Shown piece after piece: positions 24,836 to 33,555 of a stretch of 64,000 nucleotides of DNA. Position 1 is the first letter of the stretch. Each line of letters starts with the position of its first letter. The notes beneath the pieces were generated by a model that searched no databases, was not told the origin of the DNA, and worked only from the letters and a program-made list of their open reading frames with translations. Where the stretch lies: positions 111,229-175,228 of the forward strand of contig NZ_JABTTS010000027.1 of NCBI RefSeq assembly GCF_018638295.1, given 5' to 3'. This DNA is from Streptomyces sp. CHD11. Its GTDB lineage: Bacteria > Actinomycetota > Actinomycetes > Streptomycetales > Streptomycetaceae. Both the position numbers and the translations under genes were made by a program.

Positions 24836-25813
24836 ATGCAGGCATGGCAAGTACACGAGCTCGGCGAGCCGGGCGAGGTGATGCGCCTGGCGGACGCCGA
24901 GCGGCCCGCGCCCGGCGCGGGGCAGGTCCTGCTGAAGGTGCGCGCCGCCAACATCAACTTCCCGGACGCGCTGATGTGCCGGGGCCACTACCAGGTCAGG
25001 CCCCCGCTGCCGTTCACCCCCGGCGTCGAGATCTGCGGCGAGACCGAGGACGGTCGCCGGGTGATCGCCAACCCCGCGCTGCCGCACGGCGGTTTCGCCG
25101 AGTACGCGGTCGCGGACGCCGCAACGCTGCTGCCCGCTCCGGAGGCGCTGGACGACGCCGAGGCGGCGGCCCTGCACATCGGCTACCAGACCGGCTGGTT
25201 CGGTCTGCACCGCCGGGCGGCCCTGCGGGCCGGCGAGACGCTGCTCGTCCACGCCGCCGCCGGCGGCGTCGGCAGCGCGGCCGTGCAACTCGGCAAGGCG
25301 GCGGGTGCCACCGTCATCGGTGTGGTCGGCGGGGCCGGAAAGACGGCCGTCGCCCGCGAACTGGGCTGCGACGTCGTGATCGACCGGCGTGAGCAGGATG
25401 TCGTGGCCGCCGTGAAGGAGGCCACCGGCGGGCGGGGCGCCGACGTGATCTACGACCCCGTCGGCGGACAGGCCTACGCCCAGTCCGCCAAGACCGTCGC
25501 CTTCGAGGGCCGGATCGTCGTGGTCGGCTTCGCGAGCGGAACGATCCCGAGTCCCGCCCTGAACCACGCCCTCGTCAAGAACTACGCGATCCTCGGCCTG
25601 CACTGGGGCCTGTACAACACCAGGAAGCCCGAGCTGGTCCGGCAGTGCCACGAACAGCTCACCGACCTCGCCGCACGGGGCGCTGTCAAGCCGCTGGTCA
25701 GTGAGCGCGTCCCGCTCACCGCGGCCGCCGACGCCGTACAGCGGGTCGCCGACGGTGTCACCACCGGACGCGTCGCCGTGCTGCCCTCGCTGGAGAACGG
25801 AGCCGACGCATGA
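24836..25813 (+). CDS. NADPH:quinone oxidoreductase family protein
   Basis: A 325-residue medium-chain reductase without structural zinc ligands. It has the GroES-like N-terminal half (NINFPDALMCRGHYQ) and the Rossmann motif HAAAGGVGSAAVQLGKAAGA (244-263 region of the gene product's middle), placing it in the quinone reductase branch. GGAGG precedes the ATG. It leads a three-gene operon whose next genes overlap by 4 bases each (ATGA), so it works with the two acyl-CoA dehydrogenases. In this setting it may act as an enoyl-CoA or enone reductase. Confidence 0.87.
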   Translation: MQAWQVHELGEPGEVMRLADAERPAPGAGQVLLKVRAANINFPDALMCRGHYQVRPPLPFTPGVEICGETEDGRRVIANPALPHGGFAEYAVADAATLLPAPEALDDAEAAALHIGYQTGWFGLHRRAALRAGETLLVHAAAGGVGSAAVQLGKAAGATVIGVVGGAGKTAVARELGCDVVIDRREQDVVAAVKEATGGRGADVIYDPVGGQAYAQSAKTVAFEGRIVVVGFASGTIPSPALNHALVKNYAILGLHWGLYNTRKPELVRQCHEQLTDLAARGAVKPLVSERVPLTAAADAVQRVADGVTTGRVAVLPSLENGADA

Positions 25814-27030
25814 CCGACGCCGCCGAGCTGCGCCGCCGTACCCGGGAGCTGCTTGCCGCGCACCCGCCCGCCAGCCTCCCCGCACCGCCCTCGCCCGCAA
25901 GCCCCGGCGACACCGGCCGCCGTGACTTCCTGCGCGCCCGCTTCGACGCGGGACTCGCCTGGGTGCACTTCCCCGAAGGCCTCGGCGGCCTCGGCGCCCC
26001 GCGTTCCCTCCAGGCCGTCGTGGACGCCGAACTGGAGGCCGCCGGAGCCCCGGACAACGATCCGCGCCGTATCGGTATCGGACTGGGCATGGCGGCGCCG
26101 ACGATCCTCCAGTACGGCACCGAGGAGCAGAAGCGGCGCTTCCTGCGGCCCCTGTGGACCGGGGAGGAGGTCTGGTGCCAGCTGTTCAGCGAGCCGGGTG
26201 CCGGATCCGATCTGGCGGCGCTCGGCACCCGCGCCGTGCGTGAGGACGGCGGGGACTGGAGGGTCGACGGGCAGAAGGTGTGGACGTCCAGCGCGCATCT
26301 CGCCCGCTGGGCCATCCTCATCGCCCGCACCGACCCCGACGCGCCCAAACACCGGGGCATCACCTACTTCGTCTGCGACATGACCGACCCCGGTGTCGAG
26401 GTGCGGCCGCTGCGTCAGATCACCGGTGAGGCCGAGTTCAACGAGGTGTTCCTCACCGGCGTCCGGATCCCCGACGCCCACCGGCTCGGCGAGGTCGGCG
26501 ACGGCTGGCGGGTCGCGCAGACCACGCTCAACAACGAGCGCGTCGCCATCGGCGGCATGCGGCTGCCCCGCGAGGGCGGAATGATCGGCCCGGTCTCGAG
26601 GACCTGGCGCGAACGCCCGGAACTGCGCACCCACGACCTGCACCAGCGGCTGCTGAAGCTGTGGGTCGACGCCGAGGTCGCCCGGCTCACCGGCGAACGT
26701 CTGCGCCAGCAGCTCACCGCCGGACAGCCGGGCCCCGAGGGCGCCGGCATGAAGCTGGGCTTCGCCCGCCTCAACCAGGAGATCAGCGGCCTGGAGGTGG
26801 AACTGAGGGGCGAGGAGGGCCTGTTGTACGACGACTGGACCATGCGCCGCCCCGAACTGGTCGACTTCACCGGACGTGACGCCGGCTACCGGTACCTCCG
26901 CTCCAAGGGCAACAGCATCGAGGGCGGGACCAGCGAGGTCCTGCTGAACATCGTCGCCGAGCGCGTCCTGGGCCTGCCGGCCGAGCCGCGCACCGACAAG
27001 GACGTCGCCTGGAAGGATCTGGCCCGATGA
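25810..27030 (+). CDS. Acyl-CoA dehydrogenase, first of a pair
   Basis: A 406-residue FadE-type protein. It shows FSEPGAGSDLAALGTRA (FAD/substrate loop), DGQKVWTSSAHLARW, and the C-terminal NSIEGGTSEVLLNIVAERVLGL block. It overlaps both neighbours by 4 bases. Adjacent, unequal acyl-CoA dehydrogenase genes of this kind in actinobacteria often encode a heterotetramer that dehydrogenates bulky substrates such as sterol side chains. The substrate here is unknown. Confidence 0.88.
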   Translation: MTDAAELRRRTRELLAAHPPASLPAPPSPASPGDTGRRDFLRARFDAGLAWVHFPEGLGGLGAPRSLQAVVDAELEAAGAPDNDPRRIGIGLGMAAPTILQYGTEEQKRRFLRPLWTGEEVWCQLFSEPGAGSDLAALGTRAVREDGGDWRVDGQKVWTSSAHLARWAILIARTDPDAPKHRGITYFVCDMTDPGVEVRPLRQITGEAEFNEVFLTGVRIPDAHRLGEVGDGWRVAQTTLNNERVAIGGMRLPREGGMIGPVSRTWRERPELRTHDLHQRLLKLWVDAEVARLTGERLRQQLTAGQPGPEGAGMKLGFARLNQEISGLEVELRGEEGLLYDDWTMRRPELVDFTGRDAGYRYLRSKGNSIEGGTSEVLLNIVAERVLGLPAEPRTDKDVAWKDLAR

Positions 27031-28100
27031 GTGACCTTCTGTACTCGGAGGAGGAAGAGGCGCTGCGCGCGGCCCTCCGGGATCTGCTCACCGACCACTG
27101 CGACGCGGCGGGCGTGATCGCCCGTACCGAGTCGGACGCCCCGCACGACCTCGCGCTGTGGAAGGCGCTCGCCGGCGGGATGGGTCTCGCGGGCCTGCTG
27201 ATCCCGGAGGAGCTGGACGGACAGGGGGCCACGCACCGGGAGGCGGCGGTCGTCCTCGAGGAACTGGGGCGGACGGTCGCGCCCGTCCCGTATCTGACCA
27301 GTGCCGTCGTCGCCACCGAGGCCGCGCTGGAGTGCGGGGCCGACGACCTGCTGTCCCGGCTCGCGTCCGCCACGGTGATCGGCGCGCTCGCCGTCGCCCT
27401 GAACGTCCCGGCCGGCGGCGCCCACCAGGTCGCACGGTTCCAGGACGGCGGCCTGCACGGCGAACTGAGCGGTATCGCGGACGCGGCCGTCGCCGACGTA
27501 CTGCTGGTGCCCGCCGACGACGGCGGTCTGTACGCGGTCGACGCCGCCGCCGTCACCGTCGTCCCCCGGACGTCCCTGGACCTGACCCGGCCGGTGGCGA
27601 CGGTCGTCCTCGACGGCGCCCCGGGCCGCCGGCTCGGCGAGGCGGGGCCCGCCGTACGCCGCGCGCTGCGGGCCGGAGCCGCACTGCTCGCCTCGGAACA
27701 GCTCGGACTCGCGGAGTGGTCGCTGACCGAGACCGTCCGCTATCTGAAGGACCGCAAGCAGTTCAACCGGCCCGTCGGCGGTTTCCAGGCACTCAAGCAC
27801 CGGCTCGCCCAGATGTGGCTGGACGTGGCCGGCCTGCGCGCGGCCGCCCGCAACGCCGCCGACGCGCTCGCGACCGGTGAGGACGCCGACGTGGCGGTCA
27901 CCGTCGCCCAGGCCTACGCCGCACCCGTCGCGGTCCGTGCCGCCGAGGAGGCCCTGCAACTGCACGGCGGCATCGGTATGACCTGGGAGCACCCGGTCCA
28001 CCTCCATCTCAAGCGGGCCAAGGCCGACTCGATCGCCTACGGGACGGCGGGTGCCCACCGCGAAGCGCTCGCCGAACTGGTCGGCCTGCGGGCCCCCTGA
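27027..28100 (+). CDS. Acyl-CoA dehydrogenase, second of a pair
   Basis: A 357-residue, shorter family member. It has the C-terminal ALQLHGGIGMTWEHPVHLHL segment and DRKQFNRPVGGFQALKH, but its middle is divergent and lacks the clear SEPGAGSD-type loop of its partner. That fits a partner subunit in an alpha2-beta2 complex. The start overlaps the preceding stop (ATGA), and a strong hairpin follows, so it ends the operon. Confidence 0.87.
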   Translation: MSDLLYSEEEEALRAALRDLLTDHCDAAGVIARTESDAPHDLALWKALAGGMGLAGLLIPEELDGQGATHREAAVVLEELGRTVAPVPYLTSAVVATEAALECGADDLLSRLASATVIGALAVALNVPAGGAHQVARFQDGGLHGELSGIADAAVADVLLVPADDGGLYAVDAAAVTVVPRTSLDLTRPVATVVLDGAPGRRLGEAGPAVRRALRAGAALLASEQLGLAEWSLTETVRYLKDRKQFNRPVGGFQALKHRLAQMWLDVAGLRAAARNAADALATGEDADVAVTVAQAYAAPVAVRAAEEALQLHGGIGMTWEHPVHLHLKRAKADSIAYGTAGAHREALAELVGLRAP

Positions 28101-28111
28101 CCGGCCGGCGC

Positions 28112-28140
28112 AGGAGCCCGCCCCGCAGGGGCGGGCTCCT
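28112..28140 (+). terminator. Strong hairpin ending the quinone reductase/acyl-CoA dehydrogenase operon
   Basis: Perfect 13-bp arms AGGAGCCCGCCCC / GGGGCGGGCTCCT with a 3-base GCA loop, 11 bases past the last stop codon. Confidence 0.85.
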
Positions 28141-28273
28141 CCCGCGCACGCCGCGCCGATGAGATGAACACGCGACGGCGGATCGGCCAACTCACCGCGA
28201 GGCCTTGCTCCTTGGGCTGTCCGGGACCCCATACTCACGGGGACCCCGTACGGCACTTCCAGGGAGGCAGAGC

Positions 28274-29137
28274 ATGGCCCTCACCACCCGCCGCAGAGCC
28301 CTCACCACCCTCGGCGCCGCCCTCACCGGTACCGTCGCCCTCCCGGCGGCCCAGGCGCTGGCCGGCGAACAGGAGCACCGTCCGCGCCCGTTGTGGCGCG
28401 CCCACGCCCACAACGACTACGAACACCCCCGCCCCCTTCTCGACGCCCTCGGCCACCGCTTCGGCAGCGTCGAGGCGGACGTCTTCCTCGTCGGCGGCCA
28501 ACTCCTCGTCGCGCACGACCCCGAGGACCTCGACCCGTCCCGCACCCTGGAATCGCTCTACCTCGACCCTCTCGCCGCCCGCGTCCGCGCGCACCGCGGC
28601 TCCGTGTACCGCGGGCACCGAAGGCCGCTCCAGTTGCTGATCGACATCAAGACCGAGGGCTCGTCCACCTATCTCGAACTCGACCACCGTCTGCGCCGGT
28701 ACCGGCACCTGTTCACCACCTGGGCGCACGGCAGGGTGTTCCCCGGTCCCGTCACGGCCGTCGTCTCCGGCGACCGCGCCGCCCGCGCGCCCATGGAGGC
28801 CCAGCGGGTACGCCGCGCCTTCTACGACGGCCGGCTCACCGACCTCGCCACCCCCGCCCCGGCCTCCTTCGTCCCGCTGATCAGCGACAACTGGACACTC
28901 AACTTCACCTGGCAGGGTGTTGGCGCCTTCCCCTCCGACGAGCGCCGGAAACTGCGCGGCATCGTGCGCACCGCACACACGCGCGGACAGCGGGTGCGCT
29001 TCTGGGCCACGCCCGATGTGCCGGGCCCCGCCCGTGACGCGCTGTGGGGCGAACTGGTCGCGGCGGACGTCGACCACCTCAACACCGACGACCTCGCGGG
29101 GCTGGAATCCTTCCTCGACGTCCACCGCGGGACGTGA
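28274..29137 (+). CDS. Secreted PI-PLC/GDPD-like phosphodiesterase
   Basis: A 287-residue exported protein. The N-terminus TTRRRALTTLGAALTG followed by a hydrophobic stretch and AQALAG suggests a Tat-like signal peptide. The mature part starts with AHAHNDYEHPRPLLDAL, then GSVEADVFLVGGQLLVAHD, the two catalytic regions of the PLC-like phosphodiesterase TIM barrel, and DIKTEG. The ATG is preceded by GGGAGG. Substrate (phospholipid or glycerophosphodiester) is undetermined. Confidence 0.82.
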   Translation: MALTTRRRALTTLGAALTGTVALPAAQALAGEQEHRPRPLWRAHAHNDYEHPRPLLDALGHRFGSVEADVFLVGGQLLVAHDPEDLDPSRTLESLYLDPLAARVRAHRGSVYRGHRRPLQLLIDIKTEGSSTYLELDHRLRRYRHLFTTWAHGRVFPGPVTAVVSGDRAARAPMEAQRVRRAFYDGRLTDLATPAPASFVPLISDNWTLNFTWQGVGAFPSDERRKLRGIVRTAHTRGQRVRFWATPDVPGPARDALWGELVAADVDHLNTDDLAGLESFLDVHRGT

Positions 29138-29239
29138 CACCACACGTTCGGCGGACAGGTCAGCAGCCCGGACGAACCCTCCGTTACGCCACACTTGCGG
29201 CCGAACGCCGCGAAACGGATGTGGCGGAGGAGGTTGACG

Positions 29240-29434
29240 ATGGCCGTATCCATCTCAGTGGTGCTGCTGCTCTCGGTCCTGGCGGTGATCTTCCTGCGCA
29301 ACAGCGGACTCAAGGTCTCCCACGCGCTGGTCTGTCTGCTGCTCGGGTTCTATCTGGCCGGTACCAGTATCGCGCCCACGATCCACAGCGGCCTCACCGC
29401 GACCGCCGACATCGTCGGCGGGCTGCGGCCGTGA
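29240..29434 (+). CDS. Small conserved membrane protein, 64 residues
   Basis: A 64-residue protein with two hydrophobic helices (about 2-19 and 26-45) and the segment SGLKVSHALVCLLLGFYLAGTS (given here as SGLKVSHALVCLL and LGFYLAGTS). GGAGGAGG lies 6 bases before the ATG. It resembles a small membrane protein common in Streptomyces; its function is unknown to me. Confidence 0.78.
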   Translation: MAVSISVVLLLSVLAVIFLRNSGLKVSHALVCLLLGFYLAGTSIAPTIHSGLTATADIVGGLRP

Positions 29435-29455
29435 GTCCGCGCCGCCGGCCCCGGC

Positions 29456-29851
29456 TCAGCGGCCGGCCGCCGCGTCGCGGGGAAGCACGGTGACGCGGCG
29501 GAAGTTGCACCCGTACTCCGCCCGCGGCGCGGACGGGGGCCGGTTCTGATGCGCCTTCAGGGCCACGCTCACCAGACTCAGCAGCAGGTCCACGTCTGTG
29601 GCGCAGTCCAGATGCACCGTCACCCAGCAGGATCCGGGGACGACCCTGATCGCGCTCGATCCGCCCAGGTCGTGGTGGAAGCGCTGGATCGCGCGGTGGG
29701 TGAGGTGAAGATCCACACTCCGCGGGGAGTGGAAGTGGACGATCTCTTCCCCGGCGGTACGGAGCGCCTGCCCCGTGCCGCATCCGGCCGGAGCGGCCGA
29801 GAGATCGGGCCAGGTGAGCAGTCGCTCCATGGCTCGCTGTGCCGGTGTCAT
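29456..29851 (-). CDS. DUF5519-like (luciferase-domain) protein
   Basis: A 131-residue cytosolic protein. EIVHFHSPRSVDLHLTHRAI, then VVPGSCWVTVHLDCATDVDLLLSLVS, match a family usually labelled DUF5519 or luciferase domain, from memory. It converges on the small membrane protein gene with 21 bases between stops. No catalytic residues can be named. Confidence 0.72.
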   Translation of the reverse strand: MTPAQRAMERLLTWPDLSAAPAGCGTGQALRTAGEEIVHFHSPRSVDLHLTHRAIQRFHHDLGGSSAIRVVPGSCWVTVHLDCATDVDLLLSLVSVALKAHQNRPPSAPRAEYGCNFRRVTVLPRDAAAGR

Positions 29852-30486
29852 GCCCCCATCGTTGCCTGCTCAACCTCTGTACACCAGCAGTTGGACGGTT
29901 CGTGACCGAGTGGTGAGGTGGCCGAGCGGCCGAAGCCCGGCCGGAGGCGGCCCCTGACGTGGGCTCAGATCATGCCGGCCAACCGTCTCGTCACTCCGCA
30001 GGCGGCGAGACCGCCCTTCTGATCGGCGGTGTCCTGGGCGGTCACGCCGGCCTGGCGGCCGTTCCGGTGGAGCGGATGGCCGGCTCCTCCTTCTTCCCGC
30101 GCTCCGGCGCTGCCGGGGACGTGGTGCAGAAGGTCGCCGGCTACCGGAACCGCCGGTGACCGCCGGTGACCGCCGGGGACAGTCGGAGACATCTCCTCCC
30201 GGGTGGCGCGGAGGGACACGCTGCGCGACCTCGTGCGCGAGGCCGACCGCGGCACCCGGGTGTGCTTCGTACCCACCACGCCGCCCTCGAGGAGCGTCTG
30301 GCACCGGTCCGACGAGGCGTTCCGGGGTGCCCGGCGGGGGCGGCCGCTGCGGCCGGGTACCGCGGCGTCCCCCGGCCCGGGGTCGCGCGCTGACGTGACA
30401 CCCGGCCCGTGTCCGGGTCCCGTCGGCGTCCCTGGTGTCGGGTGCGCGGGGTGTTCCCGGGTCGGCCTGCCCGCCCGGGGCGCGTC
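29852..30486. other. Gene-free stretch between the DUF5519-like and ROK regulator genes
   Basis: About 660 bases with no frame I would call a gene. Frames here run into neighbouring genes or are low in complexity. The stretch includes three copies of a 10-bp unit (30151-30180). It could contain a decayed gene, but no protein family is recognisable. Confidence 0.6.
30151..30180 (+). repeat. Three tandem 10-bp repeats
   Basis: Two exact copies of CGCCGGTGAC and a third with one change (CGCCGGGGAC). They lie in the non-coding stretch, with no apparent function. Confidence 0.7.
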
Positions 30487-30506
30487 GCCCGGGGCGCGCC
30501 CCGGGC
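30487..30506 (-). terminator. 20-bp perfect palindrome after the ROK regulator gene
   Basis: GCCCGGGGCG joined directly to its complement CGCCCCGGGC, 7 bases beyond the regulator stop in its direction of transcription. The fold would be a stem of about 8 bp with a tight loop. Confidence 0.6.
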
Positions 30507-30513
30507 CCGGGTG

Positions 30514-31722
30514 TCAGGCTTGCTCCGCCACGGCCGCCGGATCGTCCAGTATTCCCCGGACGACCGAGTGCGCCGCCCCCAGCAGCGGGCCCTCGGGACC
30601 CAGTGTGGACACGGAGACGGGGCAGGCCGGTCCCGCGGTCCTGCGGGCCAGTTCGGACCGCAGGGAGGGCAGCAGCCAGGGCGCCAGCCCGGACAGGGCC
30701 CCGCCCAGCACCACGCTCTCCGGGTCCAGCAGATTCACCGCCCCGGTCAGGGCGATCCCGAGTGCCGTTCCCGCGTCGTGCAGGGCACGTCGTACACCGG
30801 CGTCGTCCTGCCCGGCGCGGCCCGCGAGGAGACCGACCCGGTCCTCGCCCGCGTCCAGCCCGGCGGCGCGCAGCACCGCCTCCTCGCCGGCGTACTGCTC
30901 GAGGCAGCCCCGTCCGCCGCAGGCGCACGCCGGCCCGTCGGGCCACACTGGTACGTGACCCAGTTCGCCCGCGAAGCCGCGGTTGCCGTGCAGCAGTCGC
31001 CCGTCCACCACGACCGCCGCACCGATACCGATCTTGGCCGACACATGGAGGAAGTCGCGCGGGGTGTCCTCGCCGAGCCACAGCTCCGCCAGCGCGCCGA
31101 AGTTGGCCTCGTTGGCCACGGTGAGCGGGAGCCGCGCAGGGAGCAGATCACCGAGATCCGTGTGGAGCCAGCCGAGGTTCGGGGCGCGCACCACGGTCCG
31201 TGCGTCGCGGGCCACCAGGCCCGGTACGGCGACGGCCAGCCCCGCCGGCCACAGTCCCTGGCTCTCCGCCTCGGCGACGACCTGGTGGAGCAGTTCGGTG
31301 AGCTCTCCGAGGACCGGCTCGGGGGAGCGGTCCCGGTTCGGCACGTGCCGAACCGCCCGCGCCCGGACCTCTCCGCGCAGGTCGACGGCACAGACCGCGA
31401 GATGGTCGACGCCGACCTCGGCGCCGATGCCCGCCGGGCCGTGCCCGCTGACCGCGAGGGCCGAACCGGGCCGGCCCACGCGTCCGGGCCGCTCGGGTCC
31501 CAGTTCCTCCAGCAGACCCGATCGGATGAGTTCGTCGACCAGTGTGGACACCGCCGCGCGGGTCAGGCCGATGCGTGAGGCGACGGCGGCCCGGGACAGC
31601 GGCCCCTGGGCGCTCACGGTGTGCATCACCCGCGCGAGGTTGCGGCGGCGCATGCCCTGCTGGGTGTCGGGCAGCGCGCGTTCCGTGCCGGCCGGCCGGG
31701 TTCTGTGCGGCGGTGCGCTCAT
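30514..31722 (-). CDS. ROK-family xylose-type repressor
   Basis: A 402-residue repressor with an N-terminal winged helix (about 15-80; SRAAVASRIGLTRAAVSTLVDE) and a sugar-kinase-like ROK domain. The ROK zinc motif is CACGGRGCLEQY, and the ATP-site-like GIGAAVVVDGRLLHGNRGFAGELGH (split: GIGAAVVVDGRL, then HGNRGFAGELGH) is present. It lies downstream of xylB in the same direction and near xylA, so it is the probable XylR. The ATG at 31722 sits very close to GGAGGA, so a nearby alternative start cannot be ruled out. Confidence 0.88.
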   Translation of the reverse strand: MSAPPHRTRPAGTERALPDTQQGMRRRNLARVMHTVSAQGPLSRAAVASRIGLTRAAVSTLVDELIRSGLLEELGPERPGRVGRPGSALAVSGHGPAGIGAEVGVDHLAVCAVDLRGEVRARAVRHVPNRDRSPEPVLGELTELLHQVVAEAESQGLWPAGLAVAVPGLVARDARTVVRAPNLGWLHTDLGDLLPARLPLTVANEANFGALAELWLGEDTPRDFLHVSAKIGIGAAVVVDGRLLHGNRGFAGELGHVPVWPDGPACACGGRGCLEQYAGEEAVLRAAGLDAGEDRVGLLAGRAGQDDAGVRRALHDAGTALGIALTGAVNLLDPESVVLGGALSGLAPWLLPSLRSELARRTAGPACPVSVSTLGPEGPLLGAAHSVVRGILDDPAAVAEQA

Positions 31723-31996
31723 TCCTCCGTCGTTCCTCGGTCTCTGCGGTCGTCGGTGTGTGCCGGTCGCCGCCGGCTGGTCCCGTGCCTGCGGCCGGTG
31801 CCGGCCGGCCCGCGCCCCTGGGCTGCTGCCCGTGGACCGGTGCCGGCCGGTCGTTCCGGTGGCGGACCCGCGCCCGGCTGTCCGGTCCGTGTGTCCGTGT
31901 CCGCCCGTTGGCGCCGGGCCGTCGGGCGGGGCGGCCCGGACCACCGACGCCGTGCCGGTGGACGCCGGCAGGCGTGCCGGGGCCCGTGGGTCGCCG

Positions 31997-33442
31997 TCAG
32001 CCGGCGTCCGTGGCGCGCTCCAGCAGCGGGGCCGCGTCGGAGAGTACCCCGGCCAGCCTCGACAGGGTCTCCTCGTCCCGCTCCACCGCGTCCAGCACCG
32101 GGCCCGCCGCCGTGTTCCAGCGCCGGGCGACCGCGGCCGGGTCCTCACCGGTGAGCAGCCCGGCCGCCTGCGCCGCCGCGCCGAGCGCGACCAGTTCCCT
32201 GGCCTCGGGCACCTGCACGGGCCGTCCCGACAGCCGTCGTACGGTCTGCTGCCAGGCCGTGCCCCGGGCTCCGCCGCCGATCAGCAGCAGGGGCGCCGAC
32301 GGGTCGGCGTCCTCGTCGAGGACGAGGTCCAGCGCGGCCAGCAGGGAGTACACGGCGCCGTCGTAGGCCGCCTGGAGCAGCTGGCCCCCGGTGGTGTCGT
32401 GCCGCAGCCCGTGCAGCAGGCCGGAGGAGTGCGGGAGGTTCGGGGTGCGCTCGCCGTCCAGGAAGGGCAGCAGCGTCACGCCGTGACCCGCCTCGACGGC
32501 CTCGCGGTCCAGTCCCAGCAGGGCCGCGACCCGGTCCACGGCGAGCGTGCAGTTGAGGGTGCAGGCCAGCGGCAGCCAGTCGCCGCGCGCGTCGGCGAAG
32601 CCCGCCACGGTGCCGGTCGGGTCGGCCTGCCGGTGCCGGGACACGGCGTACACGGTGCCCGACGTGCCGAGGCTCATCACCGGCGTGCCCGGACGCACTC
32701 CGAGCCCCAGCGCGGCGGCGGCGTTGTCGCCGGTGCCGCATGCCACCAGGGTGCCCTTGGAGAACGGCAGGTCGTGACCGTCGCGCACGGTGCCGGCGAC
32801 CTCGCCGGGCCGCACCACGCGCGGCAGCAGCGCCGGGTCGAGGCCCACCCGCGCGAGGATCTCCTCGTCGTACGCCTCGGTCCCGGACGCCCACCATCCG
32901 GTGCCGGAGGCATCGCCGCGGTCGGTCGTGCCCTCACCGGTGAGCCGCTCGGTGAGGTAGTCGTGCGGGAGCCGGACCGCCCTGGTGGCGCGTACCGCGT
33001 CCGGCTCGTGCTCCGCCAGCCACGCCCACTTGGTGACCGTGAAGGAGGCGGCCGGCACGCTTCCCGTGCGTTCGGCCCAGAACTTCGCGCCGCCCAGCTC
33101 CTCGACCAGCCGGGCCGCCTGCGGCGCGGAACGCACGTCGTTCCACAACAGCGCGGGCCGGACCGGATCCCCCTGCCCGTCCAGGGTCACCAGGCCGTGC
33201 TGCTGTCCGCCGATCGACACCGCGGCGGCCTCGTGCGCGGCCTCGCCGCACTGGCGCAGTGCCTCGGACAGGGCGTCCCACCACTGGCGCGGATCACTTT
33301 CCCGGCCCGCGCCCGAGGTCACCGTGTGCGGGGCCTGGCCGCTCGCGACGACCCTGCCGGTCGCCACGTCGACGACCAGGGCCTTGGTGGACTGGGTGGA
33401 TGTGTCCACGCCGACGACGAGCGGACCTTCGGCTGCTGACAT
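31997..33442 (-). CDS. xylB: Xylulokinase
   Basis: A 481-residue FGGY-family kinase phosphorylating D-xylulose. The N-terminal phosphate loop GVDTSTQSTKALVVD, ISIGGQQHGLV-type QQHG segment and LLWNDVRS are characteristic of xylulokinases. The C-terminal LLIGGGARGTAWQQTVR follows. GGAAGAGGGAGAG precedes the ATG. It diverges from xylA across a 113-base region with an inverted repeat and is followed, after 274 bases without a supported gene, by the ROK repressor. Confidence 0.93.
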   Translation of the reverse strand: MSAAEGPLVVGVDTSTQSTKALVVDVATGRVVASGQAPHTVTSGAGRESDPRQWWDALSEALRQCGEAAHEAAAVSIGGQQHGLVTLDGQGDPVRPALLWNDVRSAPQAARLVEELGGAKFWAERTGSVPAASFTVTKWAWLAEHEPDAVRATRAVRLPHDYLTERLTGEGTTDRGDASGTGWWASGTEAYDEEILARVGLDPALLPRVVRPGEVAGTVRDGHDLPFSKGTLVACGTGDNAAAALGLGVRPGTPVMSLGTSGTVYAVSRHRQADPTGTVAGFADARGDWLPLACTLNCTLAVDRVAALLGLDREAVEAGHGVTLLPFLDGERTPNLPHSSGLLHGLRHDTTGGQLLQAAYDGAVYSLLAALDLVLDEDADPSAPLLLIGGGARGTAWQQTVRRLSGRPVQVPEARELVALGAAAQAAGLLTGEDPAAVARRWNTAAGPVLDAVERDEETLSRLAGVLSDAAPLLERATDAG

Positions 33443-33501
33443 CGGTCTCTCCCTCTTCCGCCACCGGCGGGGTGTGTCTCTTCCCAGATCTGTTCCTGCA
33501 T

Positions 33502-33532
33502 ACTAATTTGTAAACCGCCATGACGAAATAGT
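33502..33532. promoter_or_regulatory. Candidate XylR operator between xylB and xylA
   Basis: ACTAATTTGT (33502-33511) and ACGAAATAGT (33523-33532) form an inverted repeat (8 of 10 paired) with an 11-base spacer. It is the only AT-rich patch in the divergent region and resembles ROK-type xylose operators, which are spaced inverted repeats. Repression of both directions is likely. Confidence 0.6.
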
Positions 33533-33555
33533 CTCAGTGAGCAAGGAGCCGCGGC

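Noticed and set aside
30203..30958. Plus-strand frame in the gene-free stretch running into the ROK gene
   Set aside because: Low-complexity Pro/Ser/Arg content, partly antisense to the ROK regulator; no ribosome site or family.
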